Of a DNA stretch of 64,000 nucleotides, positions 11,331-24,900 are shown piece after piece (position 1 is the first letter of the stretch; every line of letters starts with the position of its first letter). Under the pieces are notes generated by a model. The model saw only the letters and a list, made by a program, of their open reading frames with translations, was not told the origin of the DNA and ran no database searches. A program made the translations under genes and the position numbers. The DNA comes from Neoceratodus forsteri (Eukaryota; Chordata; Ceratodontiformes; Ceratodontidae): positions 1,245,423,001-1,245,487,000 of the forward strand of contig CM057452.1 of the NCBI GenBank assembly GCA_016271365.2. The letters are read 5' to 3'.

Positions 11331-11996
11331 GAACGCTCATATGGTGATGCCGGAGATAGGGGTTTTGGGTTTTGCATAGTGCTACGAACATTTTAATTGA
11401 TGGTAAGGAGGGACAGTGCTCTGGTAGTCATAGGGGAGGAGAGGGCACTGAGGAAGTCTAAGTAGGAGGTGAATTAGGTACCTTTTGGAATAAGGTAGAA
11501 GAAGAGGTGAGAGGTGCATCGCATGGGGGCAAACGAGGGGCTGTGGGCAGATGATAATGCTGGAGCAGTCCCCAAAGGAGCATTTAAGGAAGGTTCTCTG
11601 CATTGGCATGGTATAGAGATAACTTCGAATGAAAAATATAAAATCATGGTAAAACTGTAATAGTGAGTGAAATAAAGCTGCTAAGCCCTTAGGAGAAGGA
11701 GACAAGGATATTGAGAGCTTGTGTATTGAGCACTAGTAGCAGCCCGTACTGTTGCCAGGTACATGGAACTGGAGTGGCAGTCTACCTTGAGGAGAACATG
11801 AATGAAGAACCCTACTGTAGTAATCAGCCATGCTTGTTAAAAGCGACGAAAGGGAGAAGAAAACGAAAACATCTCTTAGGTGAAATGGGTGTCTTTAAGG
11901 TAGAGCCTATAACAGGATATGGGGTGGGGTCTAAGACCATTTAATAGAGGTTGGGGCTGGGGTGGGAGGTCAGGGCCAGGGTGGGTGTGTGGGACA
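11331..11996. other. Possible 5' leader of the minus-strand LINE
   Basis: No motif seen. By position it lies upstream of the endonuclease on the minus strand and could be the element's 5' region. A 107-residue minus-strand frame (11382-11705) has no recognisable domain. Confidence 0.3.
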
Positions 11997-13485
11997 AATT
12001 ACTTGTAAGCAGACAGTGCTGAGAAAGCCCACTGTGGAAGATGGGCCAAAACACAAGAAAAGCAAGTTGAACAAAATAGGCCAATAGTGATGGAGAAGCG
12101 CTGTTTGACCCAGCCAATCCAGTCCAGAGCCACAGCTACAGTAACCAATGGCAGTCTCAGCTTTTGATCCTACGTTCTGTACCTGGGTCTTGAATCAGGG
12201 ACCGGGCAAGTGTGAATAGCAAGCAGCCGAAGGCGCCACAGCTGTTGAATGACAGAACCCTGTTTGGGGGCTGGATCCTAGAGAGGAAAGAGGGACAGAA
12301 ATTACAGCAGTTATAGGTGAATGCCTCAGTGCAGGTGCTTGTGCTAAATCGGTGGGAGTGGCAAGTAACACTAGGAAGGGGGAGGAAGTGTGAAGAATAG
12401 ACAGGCTGGGGCACAAATGGGGAGCAGAGAGGGGTGCTGGCCTCTGGTGTGAAAGGCCACACAAACGATTAGTGAAACGCAGGAGTGACAGGACAGTCAC
12501 AAAATGTTGGGCAGGAGTGAGAAGATAACGAGTGTGGGATTAAAGCCAGAGGAGGCTGAAACACTTTTAGGGAGAGGCAAGGAAGGAAGCACAAGAGATA
12601 CTTAGACAGGAATCAAGGCACAGCAAAACAGAGAGGAGCCAGGGTTGGAGAATAACAGGCAGAAGGGCAGAGCAATTTAAACTGTAAAGATTTAAAAAGA
12701 AAAAAATAACACTGCAAAAAACAAAAGTAATTAATTTAACAGTCTACTGGCACTTGGGGCTCTGAGTCAACTGGTGCCTAAGTCTACCTATTTGAATGCA
12801 AAGCTGGCTACAGTTAAAGTTAACATCCAATTAACAAGCATTTTTTGTAAAGAAAAAATTACTTGTAAGCAGACAGTACAGCAATTGAGAAAGCTCACCA
12901 TAGAAGCTGGGCCAGAACACAAGAAAAGTAAGCTGAACAGAATAGGCCAGTAGTGATGGGAGCACTGTTAGACCTGGCCAATACAGTCTAGAGCCACAGC
13001 TGCACTAACCAATGGCAGTTGCGGATTTCAATCCTGTGTTCCATATCTGGGTCTTGACTCAGTGGCCGGGCAAGGGTAAAGAGCGGGTGGCTGAAGATGC
13101 CGCAGCCACTGGATGGCAGAAGCCCTGTTCGGGGGCTGGATACTGGATCTTGAATCAGTAGCCAGGCAAGGGTAAAGAGCAGGTGGCCGAAGGCACCACA
13201 GCTGCTGGATGGCAGAAGCCTTGTTTGGGGGCTGGATCCTGGGTCTTGAATCAGTGGCCAGGTGAGGGTGAAGAGCGGGTGATTGAAGGTGCAGCAGCCA
13301 CTGGATGGCAAAAGCCCTGTTTGGGGGCTGGATCCTGGGTCTTGAATCAGCGGCCGGGAGAGGGAGAAGAGTGGGTGGCCATTGGAGCCATAGCTGCTGG
13401 ATGGCAGAAGCCCTGTTCGGGGGCTAGAACCTGGGTCTTGAGTCAGTGTGCAGGCGAGGTTGAAGAGCGGGTGGCTGAAGTTACT
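11997..13485. repeat. 860-bp tandem duplication containing minisatellite
   Basis: The block starting ATTACTTGTAAGCAGACAG at 11998 recurs 860 bp later at 12858, and the match continues for nearly 300 bp (CACAAGAAAAG, GGCCARTAGTGATGG, AACCAATGGCAGT). The first copy has one 96-bp unit and the second has five. Between them (12300-12857) lies purine-rich DNA with no gene. It could be a tandemly repeated 5' region of the adjoining minus-strand LINE, but that is only an inference. Confidence 0.65.
13052..13485. repeat. 96-bp minisatellite, about 4.5 units
   Basis: TCTTGAATCAG-like starts occur at 13052, 13148, 13244, 13340 and 13436, exactly 96 bp apart. Each unit runs through GAAGAGCGGGTGGC, CTGGATGGCAGAAGCC and GGGGGCTGGATC. 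Because 96 is 32 codons, the array keeps a 193-residue minus-strand frame and a 130-residue plus-strand frame open; both look like artefacts of the repeat. Confidence 0.85.
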
Positions 13486-16400
13486 TTCATAACACAGAGT
13501 GCTCTCATAAGTCAGAGCATATTCTACCTTATTAGAGCTATTTTTAAACATTGGACTGATCTGCAGCATTTCTAGCTGTTTAGTTGTGCTTTACATCCAG
13601 TTTATGATAAAAAAGTGGAAGAAATAGGAGTAAATGACAGACCTCGTTTCATTCAGTCTAAATAGTGTGTCCAAGCACATATATATCTGAACTTTACAAA
13701 CTGGATATAACTAAATCAGAGTTTTGATAATTGGACTTAGCTTTGGAAATCAGACATAGTGGCAATCTGGCTTATGTCCAAAGTTGTACAATAGAAAATT
13801 CTATCAAGACATAGGCTTTGACTCCCCAACCCCCACCACCATTTCCAAAATGGAACGTAATACAAGAGAAACTGTTTCCAATTTGCTTATTCCCATTTCT
13901 CAGTATTGCAAAACTGCAGCATTCATTTGCTACTGTTACAACATACTCAAAAGTTGGCACCCTGGAATATATAGATGGCAGATGGCTTTTGATGATCTAT
14001 ATAACTCTGTTCTTCTGTGAGACAACTGTCCTGCAAAAAAAGTAAAGTGGTATATGAAATGGGCTCAGACAGTTTTATCACACTCACTTACATGCAGGAA
14101 AAAAAACACAAATGTCCAGGAAAAAATGCTCACACAATTTGTTTGTCTGGCTGGAGCTAACATGATTTTGAAAGTGCTCTAAAAATCTATGCCAGTAAGT
14201 TACTGCAGCCAATAACTTCTTCAGTACAGAGGCCTGTATACTGAGAACATTTCTGTTTTTGTCTTCCGCATCTTTCACTTACTTCAGAAGAACAATCCAT
14301 GATACTTCATTGCTTCAAAACATTTGTAGAATATTTAGACTGAAGATAAGTTGTAAAAATAGTACTAAATATATGGGGTAGAGAAAACCGTCATGCACAG
14401 CAACATTGTCATATCAGTAATTTCATCCAAACAGTGTTTTCCGTACAAGAGAAGAGAACTACATGCCTTCAGAATTATTCCTTAGAGTAGGTTGCAGCAA
14501 CGCATACTTTCTAATAAGTAAAAAGATGAGACTTCTTACCGCTCATCTTTTTTTCGCTCAGAATGCCAGGAGTTAAACCTGCCACTTAGCCTTATTTGAG
14601 TATCAAGACATTTGATGTTTCAGAAGGGTCTGTCATATGAGCATGCAGCTACTGATACTTATAGCAAGACAATCACAGAAGACTATTGTAACTGGCGTAG
14701 TGAAACCTGTTATACCTTATTATTTTTCTATACAGTTATGAAGAGAATATGTCCCCACAACAAATGTACTTCACCTGTATTTTGCTGTATTTAATAATAT
14801 GTGGCATATTAGGAGCTGCAAATGATATCACTCTGCTTCTTTCTAACTCAAAGTAAGTCAGAAGTAAGGCTTGCCACTGCTATGTGTAAGTGACTACCCC
14901 CTCTGAACTACTGCTCCCCTATTTGTATGCAAACTTCATCCTACAACCTGTCCAGACTCAGCAGAACTTAAAACAACATCTGCAGGTTTGCCTTAATGGC
15001 CCTTTAATCTACTCAACACTGCGCCCTCTAGCAGGTCTTCAGCTATTCCTCCCCACAAGCACACCACAAATACCTACTAGGCTGCCTAGTAGATAAAGCC
15101 CTTTGGGAAAAAGAGTCATCCCCCCTATCTTCCTTTCTGAAGCTTAGGACTTGTCCTCATAGCCTCAGGTCCTCCTCTAGCCATCTTCTGGAGTGCCCCC
15201 AAGTCACCACCTTTATGAGACTAAAAGACTTCTCTGCTGATGCTTCAAGTCACTGTAACAGCCTACTAATTCCCCTACATGCTCAAGGATCAAACTCCAA
15301 ATTCAAATCACAATATAGGACCACCTTCACAGCTGTCTCTGCCTGCACTTGCCCCCCCAACATGAATTCCAGATACACCTTTAGCTCTAACCAACCCTTC
15401 TGTTTTCCTTCTCATATTAGTGGCATTGTGGTGCTCTGTATACTCTCTAACCTGTACAGTGTTATTTCTTGCTTGATTCCACTTTTTCAACCTTCTGTTC
15501 ATCCTCCTGTGCTGAGCTGATATATTTATTGTCTTGCATTCACCCATCAACTGGGTCAGTCAACTGTACTGTAAGATTCTAATATATCTCAACTTGTATG
15601 TGCTTTTTCTGTTACCTGTCATGTGCCATCTTAAAGGTGCTAGGAAGTGATGTTTTAATAGTTCACTGCCCTTCCATCTTCCTTTCCACGCCAGTTATGT
15701 ATTAGGATATGCTTTGATTATTTTTTTGATAAACAAATAATTTAGCTTTGGGGTGCCCTCAGATCTATATAGAGTTCCACTCTCCACAGCAGCTACTCCT
15801 CTTAATTTTCATATTTCTAAGACATTGTATGACACTAGTAACTCCCATTCCATGCTATTCATCTGAATGGCCTGGAATGGGTGTTTCTGATGTCATAGAA
15901 TGTTCAGGCAGAATAAAAATAGAGAGCAGCAACTGCTGAGGAGAGAGGGATTTAGGGTAGTTACAAAGGTAACAAAGTTAGATTATTTAATGTAACAGAA
16001 AGGGGCAAAAATATATCAGAATACTGGGTAATCAATTAAAGAACAATTGTGGGGCATCTAGAGTTGTAAAAACTGTTTTTTCCTATCACCTTTAATGGCC
16101 TGGATCATGCTTGAAAACAGTCCCTGGGATCAGTGCAGTGGCCTGGTTAACAAATAAATAAATAAACATATCATTATACAATAGGCAGCTTATGAAATGG
16201 ACAAAAATAACACACACACCACGGAGGGAGTAGGTGCTATCAAGCAAATGGGCCATAGTCCCAAAATGTAAATGCACACATCAATCTGCTGCACACATGA
16301 CAAAAACATGAGAACAAAGCTGACCACAACATTATTTAATATCTGGGTAAAGCCAAGAAAATTACATCACTATGCCCTGGTGCATCACATGACAACAATG

Positions 16401-17221
16401 ATGCTTCCTCACAGGGCCGCACATAATTAAGGTTGTATCTTCAACAGTATTTATGTTGTGTGTTTTATGACTTATGTTATGTACAGGCGCCTTGGTTGAA
16501 GAAAGGCGCCTTTTCTTTTTACAAATAAAAAATTACTTACTTACTTACAGTGGAGCATCACTGTTATGGCATGAAGAGCTAGGACTTATTGCTGTCATTT
16601 TCTTGGCATTAACGAACTATTTTTTTTTTTTGCACTCAGCATTGAATTCATGTTTTTGCCAGATGTGTGGTAGATTGGTATGTGTGGTTGCACTATGCTG
16701 CTTAGTTTTCTTTGATTTTCATGTTTTTTTTTCTTTTCTAATAATTCCAATTAATGAGACGTGGATAAACACAATATTTTATACATATTTTATTGGCATC
16801 AGCAGGTTTGGGGTTATGTGTTCAAAACTTGAATAATACAGTATGCACACGAGAGCCACACAACTTCCCAGCCAAACAAGACAGCTTTTAAACATTTACA
16901 GTCTGCAACTAGGACTTAAGTTAGCATGGCTTTGGAAGTATTTACATTTTTATACTAGATGGTGCCAGAGATGGTAGGCAGGGAGCTGCTGCTCATTACT
17001 ACCCTAATTTCTCCACTGCCACATGTTTCATTATAATGAAAGCAATATATCTTGCCCCATCTGACTGGCTGTTTCATTTTCTTCGGTTTTTTTTCTCTGT
17101 GGTTTTATGTTGTTTTCTGGCCTGGTCCAGAGTTCTCTCAACATAGCCAAAACCACAGTTAAGGATCGAGCATCAATGCTGAGCCCCTGCCTAATATGAC
17201 AAACCTTTGCTGAATGGGCAT
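13486..17221. other. No gene recognised
   Basis: About 3.7 kb without a recognisable coding segment, RNA gene or transposon end, apart from the short tail-like sequence at 16487-16551. Frames are short and unsupported. Confidence 0.5.
16487..16551 (+). repeat. Hairpin plus (ACTT)n tail, possible retroposon 3' end
   Basis: GGCGCC, a short loop and GGCGCC form a small hairpin, followed by an A-rich stretch and TTACTTACTTACTTAC. A hairpin followed by a short microsatellite resembles 3' ends of some SINEs and LINEs, but no body is recognisable upstream. Confidence 0.3.
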
Positions 17222-18360
17222 ATTTTTTTTTTTTTTTTTATTAATCTCTTGGATTACAGATACCTTTGAGCAGTTGCTGCTCATTTACAAAGGTGCCACG
17301 TAAAAGGATGGAGAGAAAATATACACACAGAGGTAGACAATGGTTACAGGTATATCACAGAGAAGGCAAGGCTTTAAATTTAAAGTACATAATGGAGAGA
17401 CAATGAGCCAGTTTATGAGAGAAAGACATTTCAGTGCAGGCAGTACATTATATAGAACAGACAGTGAATATAGGATAGCAGGGTTAAAGAAAGGGGTGGG
17501 CATGCTGAAGGGCCATTGTCAGAGGGTGATGGATGGGTAGCATAAGTGCAGGGTAGGTAGGAGTTGGGGGACCCAAAAATCTGAAAGTGCCTACAAGAGG
17601 GAAGATGGAGGGTAAGGCAGGGTGGTGGTGGTGGGGAAGGGTACGGGTGGGAGGAGGGAAGCAGGTGACAGGGGAGAATGCTTAGGGGGGTAACAGGTCA
17701 CTTTAGACTGGGGGTGAGAGAGGAGGCTGCCACTAGGAGAAGCAGTCACATTGTGTGGTTGATGTTTGGTATAGTCAGAGTTGCCTTTTAAAGGGTCCAA
17801 GTGTTGCAGGTGTAAGTACTTCATTGTTGAGGGCATTGTACTACTGAGGAGCTCTATGGGTGAATGACTTTTGGCCCATTGTGGTCCTGCATCTAGGGAC
17901 CTGGAAGGTTTGATGTTGAGCACTACGTGTACGTTGGATACTGCTGTATGCAGTGAGGAGCCTTTGAACACCTGATGGCATGAGACCCAAGAGAACCTCC
18001 TTGGAGGTCAGGCATGTCTGATACTGAATTCTCCTTTGAAGTGGAAGTGAACTGGCCTGTGTGTACAGGTCACAGGTCTGAGTTTGGCGGGCAGTGCCAG
18101 TTAGGAGTCTGCAGGCTTTGTTGAGTGACACTGATATCCTGTGGAGTGCAGTAGGGAAAGCAGAGCTGTAGATAGCTAGACTGTAGTCAATGATGGAGGT
18201 GACAGAGCTGCAGATATCCAGTCTAAGGGCATCCGCAGTCATGTAGTGTTTGTGCCTGTGGAGCAGACCGATTTGTATGTTGGCATATTTGATGACTCAC
18301 TGGTGGTGGTTCTCTCTGGGGTGTGTAAGATGGTGTTCATGCCTAAGTGGGGAGCAGTGT
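17222..18360 (-). mobile_element. LINE B family fragment, 5'-truncated with poly-A
   Basis: Minus-strand 3' portion of an L2/Rex1-like LINE. The RT thumb is readable: IKYANIQIGLLHRH, then MTADALRLDI, matching IANMKPAVLYCHRHSITSDA in LINE B at 26700. It continues through ACRLLTGTARQTQTCDLY and a 3' UTR, ending in an A17 tail (T-run at 17224-17241 on the plus strand). The 5' limit is vague, about 18290-18360. The 93-residue plus-strand frame at 18246-18527 overlaps it and is not a gene. Confidence 0.75.
17841..18290 (-). pseudogene. LINE reverse transcriptase C-terminal fragment
   Basis: About 150 residues of the region after the RT catalytic core, with TADALRLDICSSVTSIIDYS and the conserved LTGT-type segment. 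It lacks the palm and cannot be active. It is relevant only as a member of the same family as the LINE at 24286-28017. Confidence 0.7.
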
Positions 18361-19166
<806 letters not shown>

Positions 19167-19321
19167 TATGTTGGCTTGCCGCGCTTGCGCGGCAGTCAAC
19201 ATATTGGGAGAGTGCAGCTTTGGGGGCACGGCTGCTGTTGGGCCAATGCAGGGCATGCATCAGTAGGTGCGTTCCTCATTCCCCAATAAGCCAGCATGCT
19301 AGCGCTGACACCAACATTATG

Positions 19322-19414
19322 TAAAGTGGACAAAACTTCTAAACAAAGTGCCGCTGCAATCAGAGACAAGCTCGTCATGCAGCGTCACTTCGTTTAGAAG
19401 TTATGTCCACTTAC
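19322..19414. repeat. Inverted repeat, 36-bp arms, 21-bp loop
   Basis: Arms at 19322-19357 and 19379-19414 are complementary with about four mismatches (AGTGGACAAAACTTCTAAAC against GTTTAGAAGTTATGTCCACT). This could be a small foldback MITE or a structural part of element 1. Confidence 0.8.
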
Positions 19415-19799
19415 TACATGCCGCCCCCAGTCCAGGGTGCCACGCTGGGAGCCCACCCCAGCGTGGCAACTGATGCCATGACTGATGGGGGTGCCCAATC
19501 CCCCGTCATCTCCATGCCCCCCCAGCCATCCTTCTGCCACGCTGGGAGCCCACCCCAGCATGGCAAACGTCCCACGTCATCTTTTTTTTTTTTAAACCTG
19601 CAAATTAAAAACGGTCCCACGGGCGCTTCTTCCTGCCCCCTCCCACAACCCGCACCCACCCACTGCACCCTGCCTCCCACCCCCTCACCCCATACTTACC
19701 TCTGGAGTCTGGCCGATGATCTTCGTGGACCAGGAACATGTCTGTACTCTTCAAAGCCACACCGCGAACTGAAGAGATGCTGGTAAGCTGTATAATGAG

Positions 19800-20860
19800 C
19801 TAGATAGGGTTTTTCAACTTTGTTGCATATCTCAGGCATTTTTTGAATTTTGCACCAAATTTTCAACATGGGGTTTTGGGGCCCTCCTCATGAATTTTGT
19901 CACTGTCCTTGGTTTATCAGCCTTGAAAGGTGATTATGATCCTTTCTTGGAAATCACTGCTGGGGAAGCCTATAACATAATGACAGTGGTGAGTGTCTGG
20001 AGGTGCCTCTTAAAAAGCCTAAGTTCCAAATTTGGTGGAAAATCCAACAAATGCCTGTTTTAATAGCGTATGCTGGCGAGTTGCTACGCAGGCTCGTAAT
20101 CACAAGATTCACAATATTTTACTGCTGGATTTTCAGCATTGTCATTTTGTACACCTCCTTGTGAACAGTACAGCTGTCATTTTCCATATCCTGCCTGAAA
20201 TGTGTTTCCGCACTTCTGGCGCACAATAAGGCAGCTGTGGGGAAATCAGTGTTTGGGCCAGATTATGAAAATGACAGTGACACAGTTCATGAGCAGAGGA
20301 CCTAAAATGCCTATGTTGAAAATTTGGTGATGATACTCCATAAAATAACTGTGTTACGAGCATGCGTTGGCAGATTGCATGCACGCTCGTACCGTCGTGC
20401 ATTTGTGATATTTTCAGTTTGGATTTTCACCATTGCCATTCAGTACAGCCGTCATTTGACATATCATGCCCAAAATGTGTTTTCGCACTTCCGGCACAGA
20501 ATAGCGTGGTCGCTGTGCGAAATCACTTCTTGGGACACTTTGAGGAAATAACAGTGACACTGTACATGAGCAGAGGTGCTAAAATGCCTATGTTGAAAAT
20601 GTGGTGCTGAACTCCCATAAAATGGCAGTGTTGCAAGCGTGCATTGCATATTTCCCACACACCCTAGTAGCCTCGCAAATTTGGTATGTTTACATGCCAC
20701 ATTTTCAACACTGGCATTTTTTTACACCTCCTTATGAACTGTGCAGCTGTCATTTCTCACATCCTGCCCAACATGTTTTCCCGCTCTGCTCTACCAAACA
20801 CCCAAAGTGACACCCTAATGCTTGTCATTCTCTGCAGGGTGGGGGTGGGTTGGCATCAGT
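19800..20860. repeat. 285-bp tandem array, element 1
   Basis: Landmarks such as TACACCTCCTTRTGAAC and CTAAAATGCCTATGTTGAAAA recur at about 285-290 bp spacing (for example near 20148, 20430 and 20720). Units are diverged, so the array is old. Confidence 0.65.
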
Positions 20861-21331
20861 TCAATACTTCACTGCCATTCCTATGATGCATCTGTCTAAC
20901 TCCTGCACTACCAATGCCAATGCCAGCAAGCCAACATTCGGCATTGACAAATGCTTGTTTAGTTAAGTTTCTGACAGTAATCACTTTTTATGTTTGCTTG
21001 CAAAGAATGCAAACATACTGATATGAGTCTGACCCGTGAAAAGGCTTTTTGGGGCAAGCCCCTCATCCACCTATTATAACTTCAGAATATTGAATATCCT
21101 CCTTAATTTGACAACTCTCTGCCTTTCTCATTTTCTGTTTTGAAGTTTTTGCCCAATCTCAAGGCTTGAAATGCAAGGTGGAAGTGGGGTTTCTTCTACA
21201 ACCCATAATTCTGGTTCTGCATATGAGTTACTGTTTAATACTTTGTAGCTCAGGGATTGGCAAACATATTGCACAACACAACAGTATTTTCCTGTCTATG
21301 GCTGAAATGTCATCATCCACCATCTCTTTGA

Positions 21332-21760
21332 CAAAACCGGAGGTGGGTGTTAAATACCACTGCTGGTATCTCCTGCCTAACAAGTCACTACATAAAATCA
21401 GTGGCAGGTGCTCAAACCCACCACCACTATTCCACCACTGGACCCAGTCAGTACAGAAAACTGGTGGTGGGTGTTCAACCCCACAGTCGCTATTCCCCCA
21501 TCCCACCTGATTCATCTGTTCAACCCCTACTACCCCACAACCTTTTTAATAAAACTATTAGCTGCTTCTCAGTCCCATCACTGGTATCCCACACCACCCA
21601 CCCAACCCATCTCTGAAATACAACACTGAGGTGCCCAACTCTTTGTGCCAGCTAACACCCCTCACCACTGGATGCAGCACCTGGGTGTCAACCCCTGCTG
21701 TTGTCAAACAACCACTCAGAACTGGAGTGCCCAATTCCCAATCTGAACCTGTAAAACAAA
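21332..21760. repeat. About 63-bp diverged minisatellite
   Basis: Units of the form AAAACTGGTGGTGGGTGTT, CAACCCCAC, CTATTCC are spaced roughly 63 bp apart (21332, 21397, 21458) and become more diverged downstream. Confidence 0.55.
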
Positions 21761-22039
21761 AATTGTCCCTAATTTTTTTTTTTTTTTACCTGAAAAGTAG
21801 AAAACCATCCATGGAAATCTGTTAGTCCCTTCATGACCCCACACCCCACCACATGTCTCCACACAGAATCACCCACCCAACATCCGCACCCCTCACTTAC
21901 TTAAGAAAGGTCCCATAAAGTTATTCATTCATGAACGGCAAAGCTCCTCTCCCTACGGCACCCAATCATGAACTGAACTAAAGCAAGGTAAATAAGGTTA
22001 GTGGCTTTTTAATGCATTTTAAACATTTACTCATAACAC

Positions 22040-22850
22040 TGTAATTTTTTAAAATTTTTCTCAACAGTTTTCAAACTAGGCTTTTTTAACCCCCACACCA
22101 TGAAAAGGCAGGTGCAAAATTTTTATATCTCCTCCAAAACATGTTTTTGCAGTCAATCTAAGAAATCATCTCTTAGATGGGATTTTAAAAAGTCCCACCT
22201 GTCTTGATCAAAGGGTGAGGTCATAAAAATATCATGCTGAAAATGTAGAGTCAAAATGCCAAAAAAAACCCACAAAAAAACCTATATAGAAACATTGCCA
22301 TTTTCAACGTTTACCCATAACATTAGTATTTCAGATTTTGATCCCAAATTGTAAAGCATAGCCCTTTTCTTAGCCCAGCTCATGAACATTGCAGGCATCA
22401 TTAGCCAAATCCTGTCCATAACATATTTTCACACTCTGTAGCAACATGACTTATTAGCCTGGATTTTATAAAAGGTACTTGTCATGTTCATAGTGTGGTG
22501 TCATAAAAAGACTGTGCTGATAATTTGATGTCAGAATCTCAAAAAACAATGAAGTTATGAAGAAACATTTGACATTCTTCAAAGTGTACTTATAACATTG
22601 TCATTTGTCCAGATTTTGACCCCAAATTATCAACATAACCATCTTTTTATACAGTACCACCTCATGAACATGACAGGTGTCATTTTTCAAATACTGATAA
22701 AACTGCCTTTTCACATTTGTGCTACAGATTTACATTTTGGCTAGGATTTCATAAATAATATCAGCTGGAGTCCCAAGGGCCTTTTGGAAAACTGTCAAAG
22801 ATCTAAATGGACATTCTAGAGACTCTACTCATAATATTGTAATCCCAGTT
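22040..22850. repeat. 285-bp tandem array, element 2
   Basis: Units spaced 285 bp (about 22080, 22365, 22650) share CATGAACATGACAGG and, in inverted sense, CTTGTCATGTTCATAG, so each unit can fold back on itself. A further unit lies at 28505-28862, beyond the LINE A insertion. Confidence 0.65.
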
Positions 22851-22869
22851 CAGGATGGGTTTGGGTCTC

Positions 22870-24285
22870 TCTCTGATGTGTTCAACAATTACTTTGTAAA
22901 TGCCGGATAACTTTTTTGGTAATATTGATAGTGATTTTATTAATCATCTTAATGTGGCCCCTGATAATCATAGAAGCTGTCACACGTTTTCATTTAAGAA
23001 GATAGAAGAACATAGAGTATGAGATTTACTCTTATGCTTTAAAACTAATAAGGGTGATGGTCTTGATGACTTGACTACTTCCCTTCTAAAGATATCAGCT
23101 CTACAAATTGCTGCCCCCCTCACATTTTTGTTTAATTGGTCTATTGTGGAGGGGGTTATCGCTGAGGGGTGGAAGCTGGCCAAGGTAGACACCATTTTTT
23201 AAGGAGGGTAGCACTGACCAGCTAAAAAGTATCACCCTATCTCCTTATTATCACAGGTCTCCAAATTGTTAGAGAGACTTTTGGCAGTGCAGGGCTATTT
23301 ATCCCAGAACAACTAACATGATAAATGTCAGTAAGGATTTTGCAAGTCCCATGGAATGGTGGTCTCCATGTCAAGGGCCTTGGATGACATCAACAAAGCA
23401 ATGGAAAAGGGCCATTTAACTGGTGCCATCTTTGTTGACCTCTCCAAGGCCTTCGACATGGTAGACCATCTAATATTGCTATCAAGGATGAAGGACATTG
23501 GAATATCCTTATCTGCCCTAAAATGATTTGCTTCTTATTTAGGAGGGAGATACCAGGTAACAACTGTAAATCATGTGATTTCAGACGCCTTGCCCAATGT
23601 CCATGGGGTCCCCCAGGGCTTAGTGCTAGGCCCCTTACTATTTCTGTTATACTCAAGTAAATTTAGAGATGCAGTTAATAGAGTGGCATACCATCTGTAT
23701 GCCGATGACAAAGTTATATATATATACCTCTGCCTGCTCATTGCAAGAGATTGAAGCAAATTTTCAATCTAGTTTTGATGACGTTCAGGACTTTTTGCCA
23801 GATCTAAGTTAAAAATGAACATTAGTAAAATAAAATGCATGGTCCTGTGGTCTGTCTCAAAGCTAATAAACTGTTTGGAATTAACCATTAACAGATTTAG
23901 AGGGGTCCAGGCTTGAGCAGGTTTCTCATTATAAATATTTAGGTTACTGAGTAGACACATCGGCAATGGGTAACATTCATGTAGATAAACTTATTGGGGC
24001 TATAGGTAAAAGAGTGGGGTTATTATAATGCAATAAAAACTGTCTGGGGAGAAGTGTGAAAGAAAATAGTTGAAACATAGGTTTTCCACTGTCTGACTTT
24101 AGTGATGTTCTTTATGATTATGCCAGTTTGGCTAAACTACAGAAGCTGGAGGTTTTGTATAATAGGCTGGCAAGGCTAATTCTTCAGTGCACAAGAGACA
24201 CTCACCACTGCTTAATGTATGCTAAACTCGGTTGGCTTTCTGTAACTGATAGGAGATAACTACATAAGGTGGTCTTTGCTTAGAC
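22870..24285 (+). pseudogene. LINE A reverse transcriptase, heavily mutated
   Basis: RT motifs are readable through many stops and shifts: GDGLDDLTTSLLK, PISLLSQVSKLLERLL, IFVDLSKAFDMVDH (23427-23470), HGVPQGLVLGPLLFLLY (23605-23655), HLYADDKVIY with an intact YADD (about 23692-23722), then HYKYLGY and the thumb LARLILQCTRDTHHC. The catalytic Asp residues survive, but nearly every segment carries a stop. It would have copied LINE RNA at the target nick. Confidence 0.8.
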
Positions 24286-24900
24286 CGCCCTAGAGAGGGT
24301 GGTCTCTGATCAGCTCACAGAGTACCTGGAGAAGTACAACAAATTGTTCCTAAACAGCATGGTTTCTGGAAACATCACTCCACCCTAACGATCCTAGTAG
24401 AATACACCTCCCAAGTATACAACGCCTTAGACAAAGGGATGGCAGTGGGGTCAATATTCACAGACCTCACGAAGGCTTTTGACTCCATTAACCATCACCT
24501 TATTCTAAACAGCCTGCTCTCAACAGGACTATCCCCAGACATAGTGGCATGGTTTTGCAGTTGCCTCGCTCATCGCACTCAGCATGTCAGAATTGGAGAC
24601 TCACTATCATCTTCCAGGGAGATAAGCATTGGAGTCCCCCAAGGATCAGTCCTAGGCCCTCTCCTCTTCAGTCTCTATATCAATACCCTACCCTCAGCCT
24701 GCCTGGCTCACATCGTACTCTATGAAGATGATGCCGTAATTTCTGCCTCCGGCAGGGACCAGTTGACCATCACCTCCCAACTCCTCAACAGCTTCCACAA
24801 GCTAGAATCCTGGTTCAGTGCCAAAAAACTGTTGCTAAACCACAAAAAAACTAAGAGCATGCTGCTTACTGTCCCACAGAACAAAAAGAAGTTATATGCA

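Larger units (their letters stand above)
19167..20970. mobile_element. Array-bearing element 1 with terminal hairpins
   Basis: It begins with a hairpin, TATGTTGGCTTGCCGCGC pairing with GCGCGGCAGTCAACATA (19167-19203). It ends near a second hairpin, CAATGCC to GGCATTG (about 20919-20947), next to GCAAGCCAACA, the inverse of the start. Inside, in order: a 36-bp inverted repeat (19322-19414), a C-rich block, a T-tract (19580-19592) followed by CTGCAAATTAAAAACGGTCCC-like sequence, then diverged 285-bp tandem units (about 19800-20860). The same order recurs in element 2. There is no transposase, and the superfamily is unknown to me. Confidence 0.45.

Noticed and set aside
13183..13575. 130-residue plus and 193-residue minus frames with internal repeats
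   Set aside because: Both come from the 96-bp minisatellite, whose period is a multiple of three; no start context, domain or partner exon.
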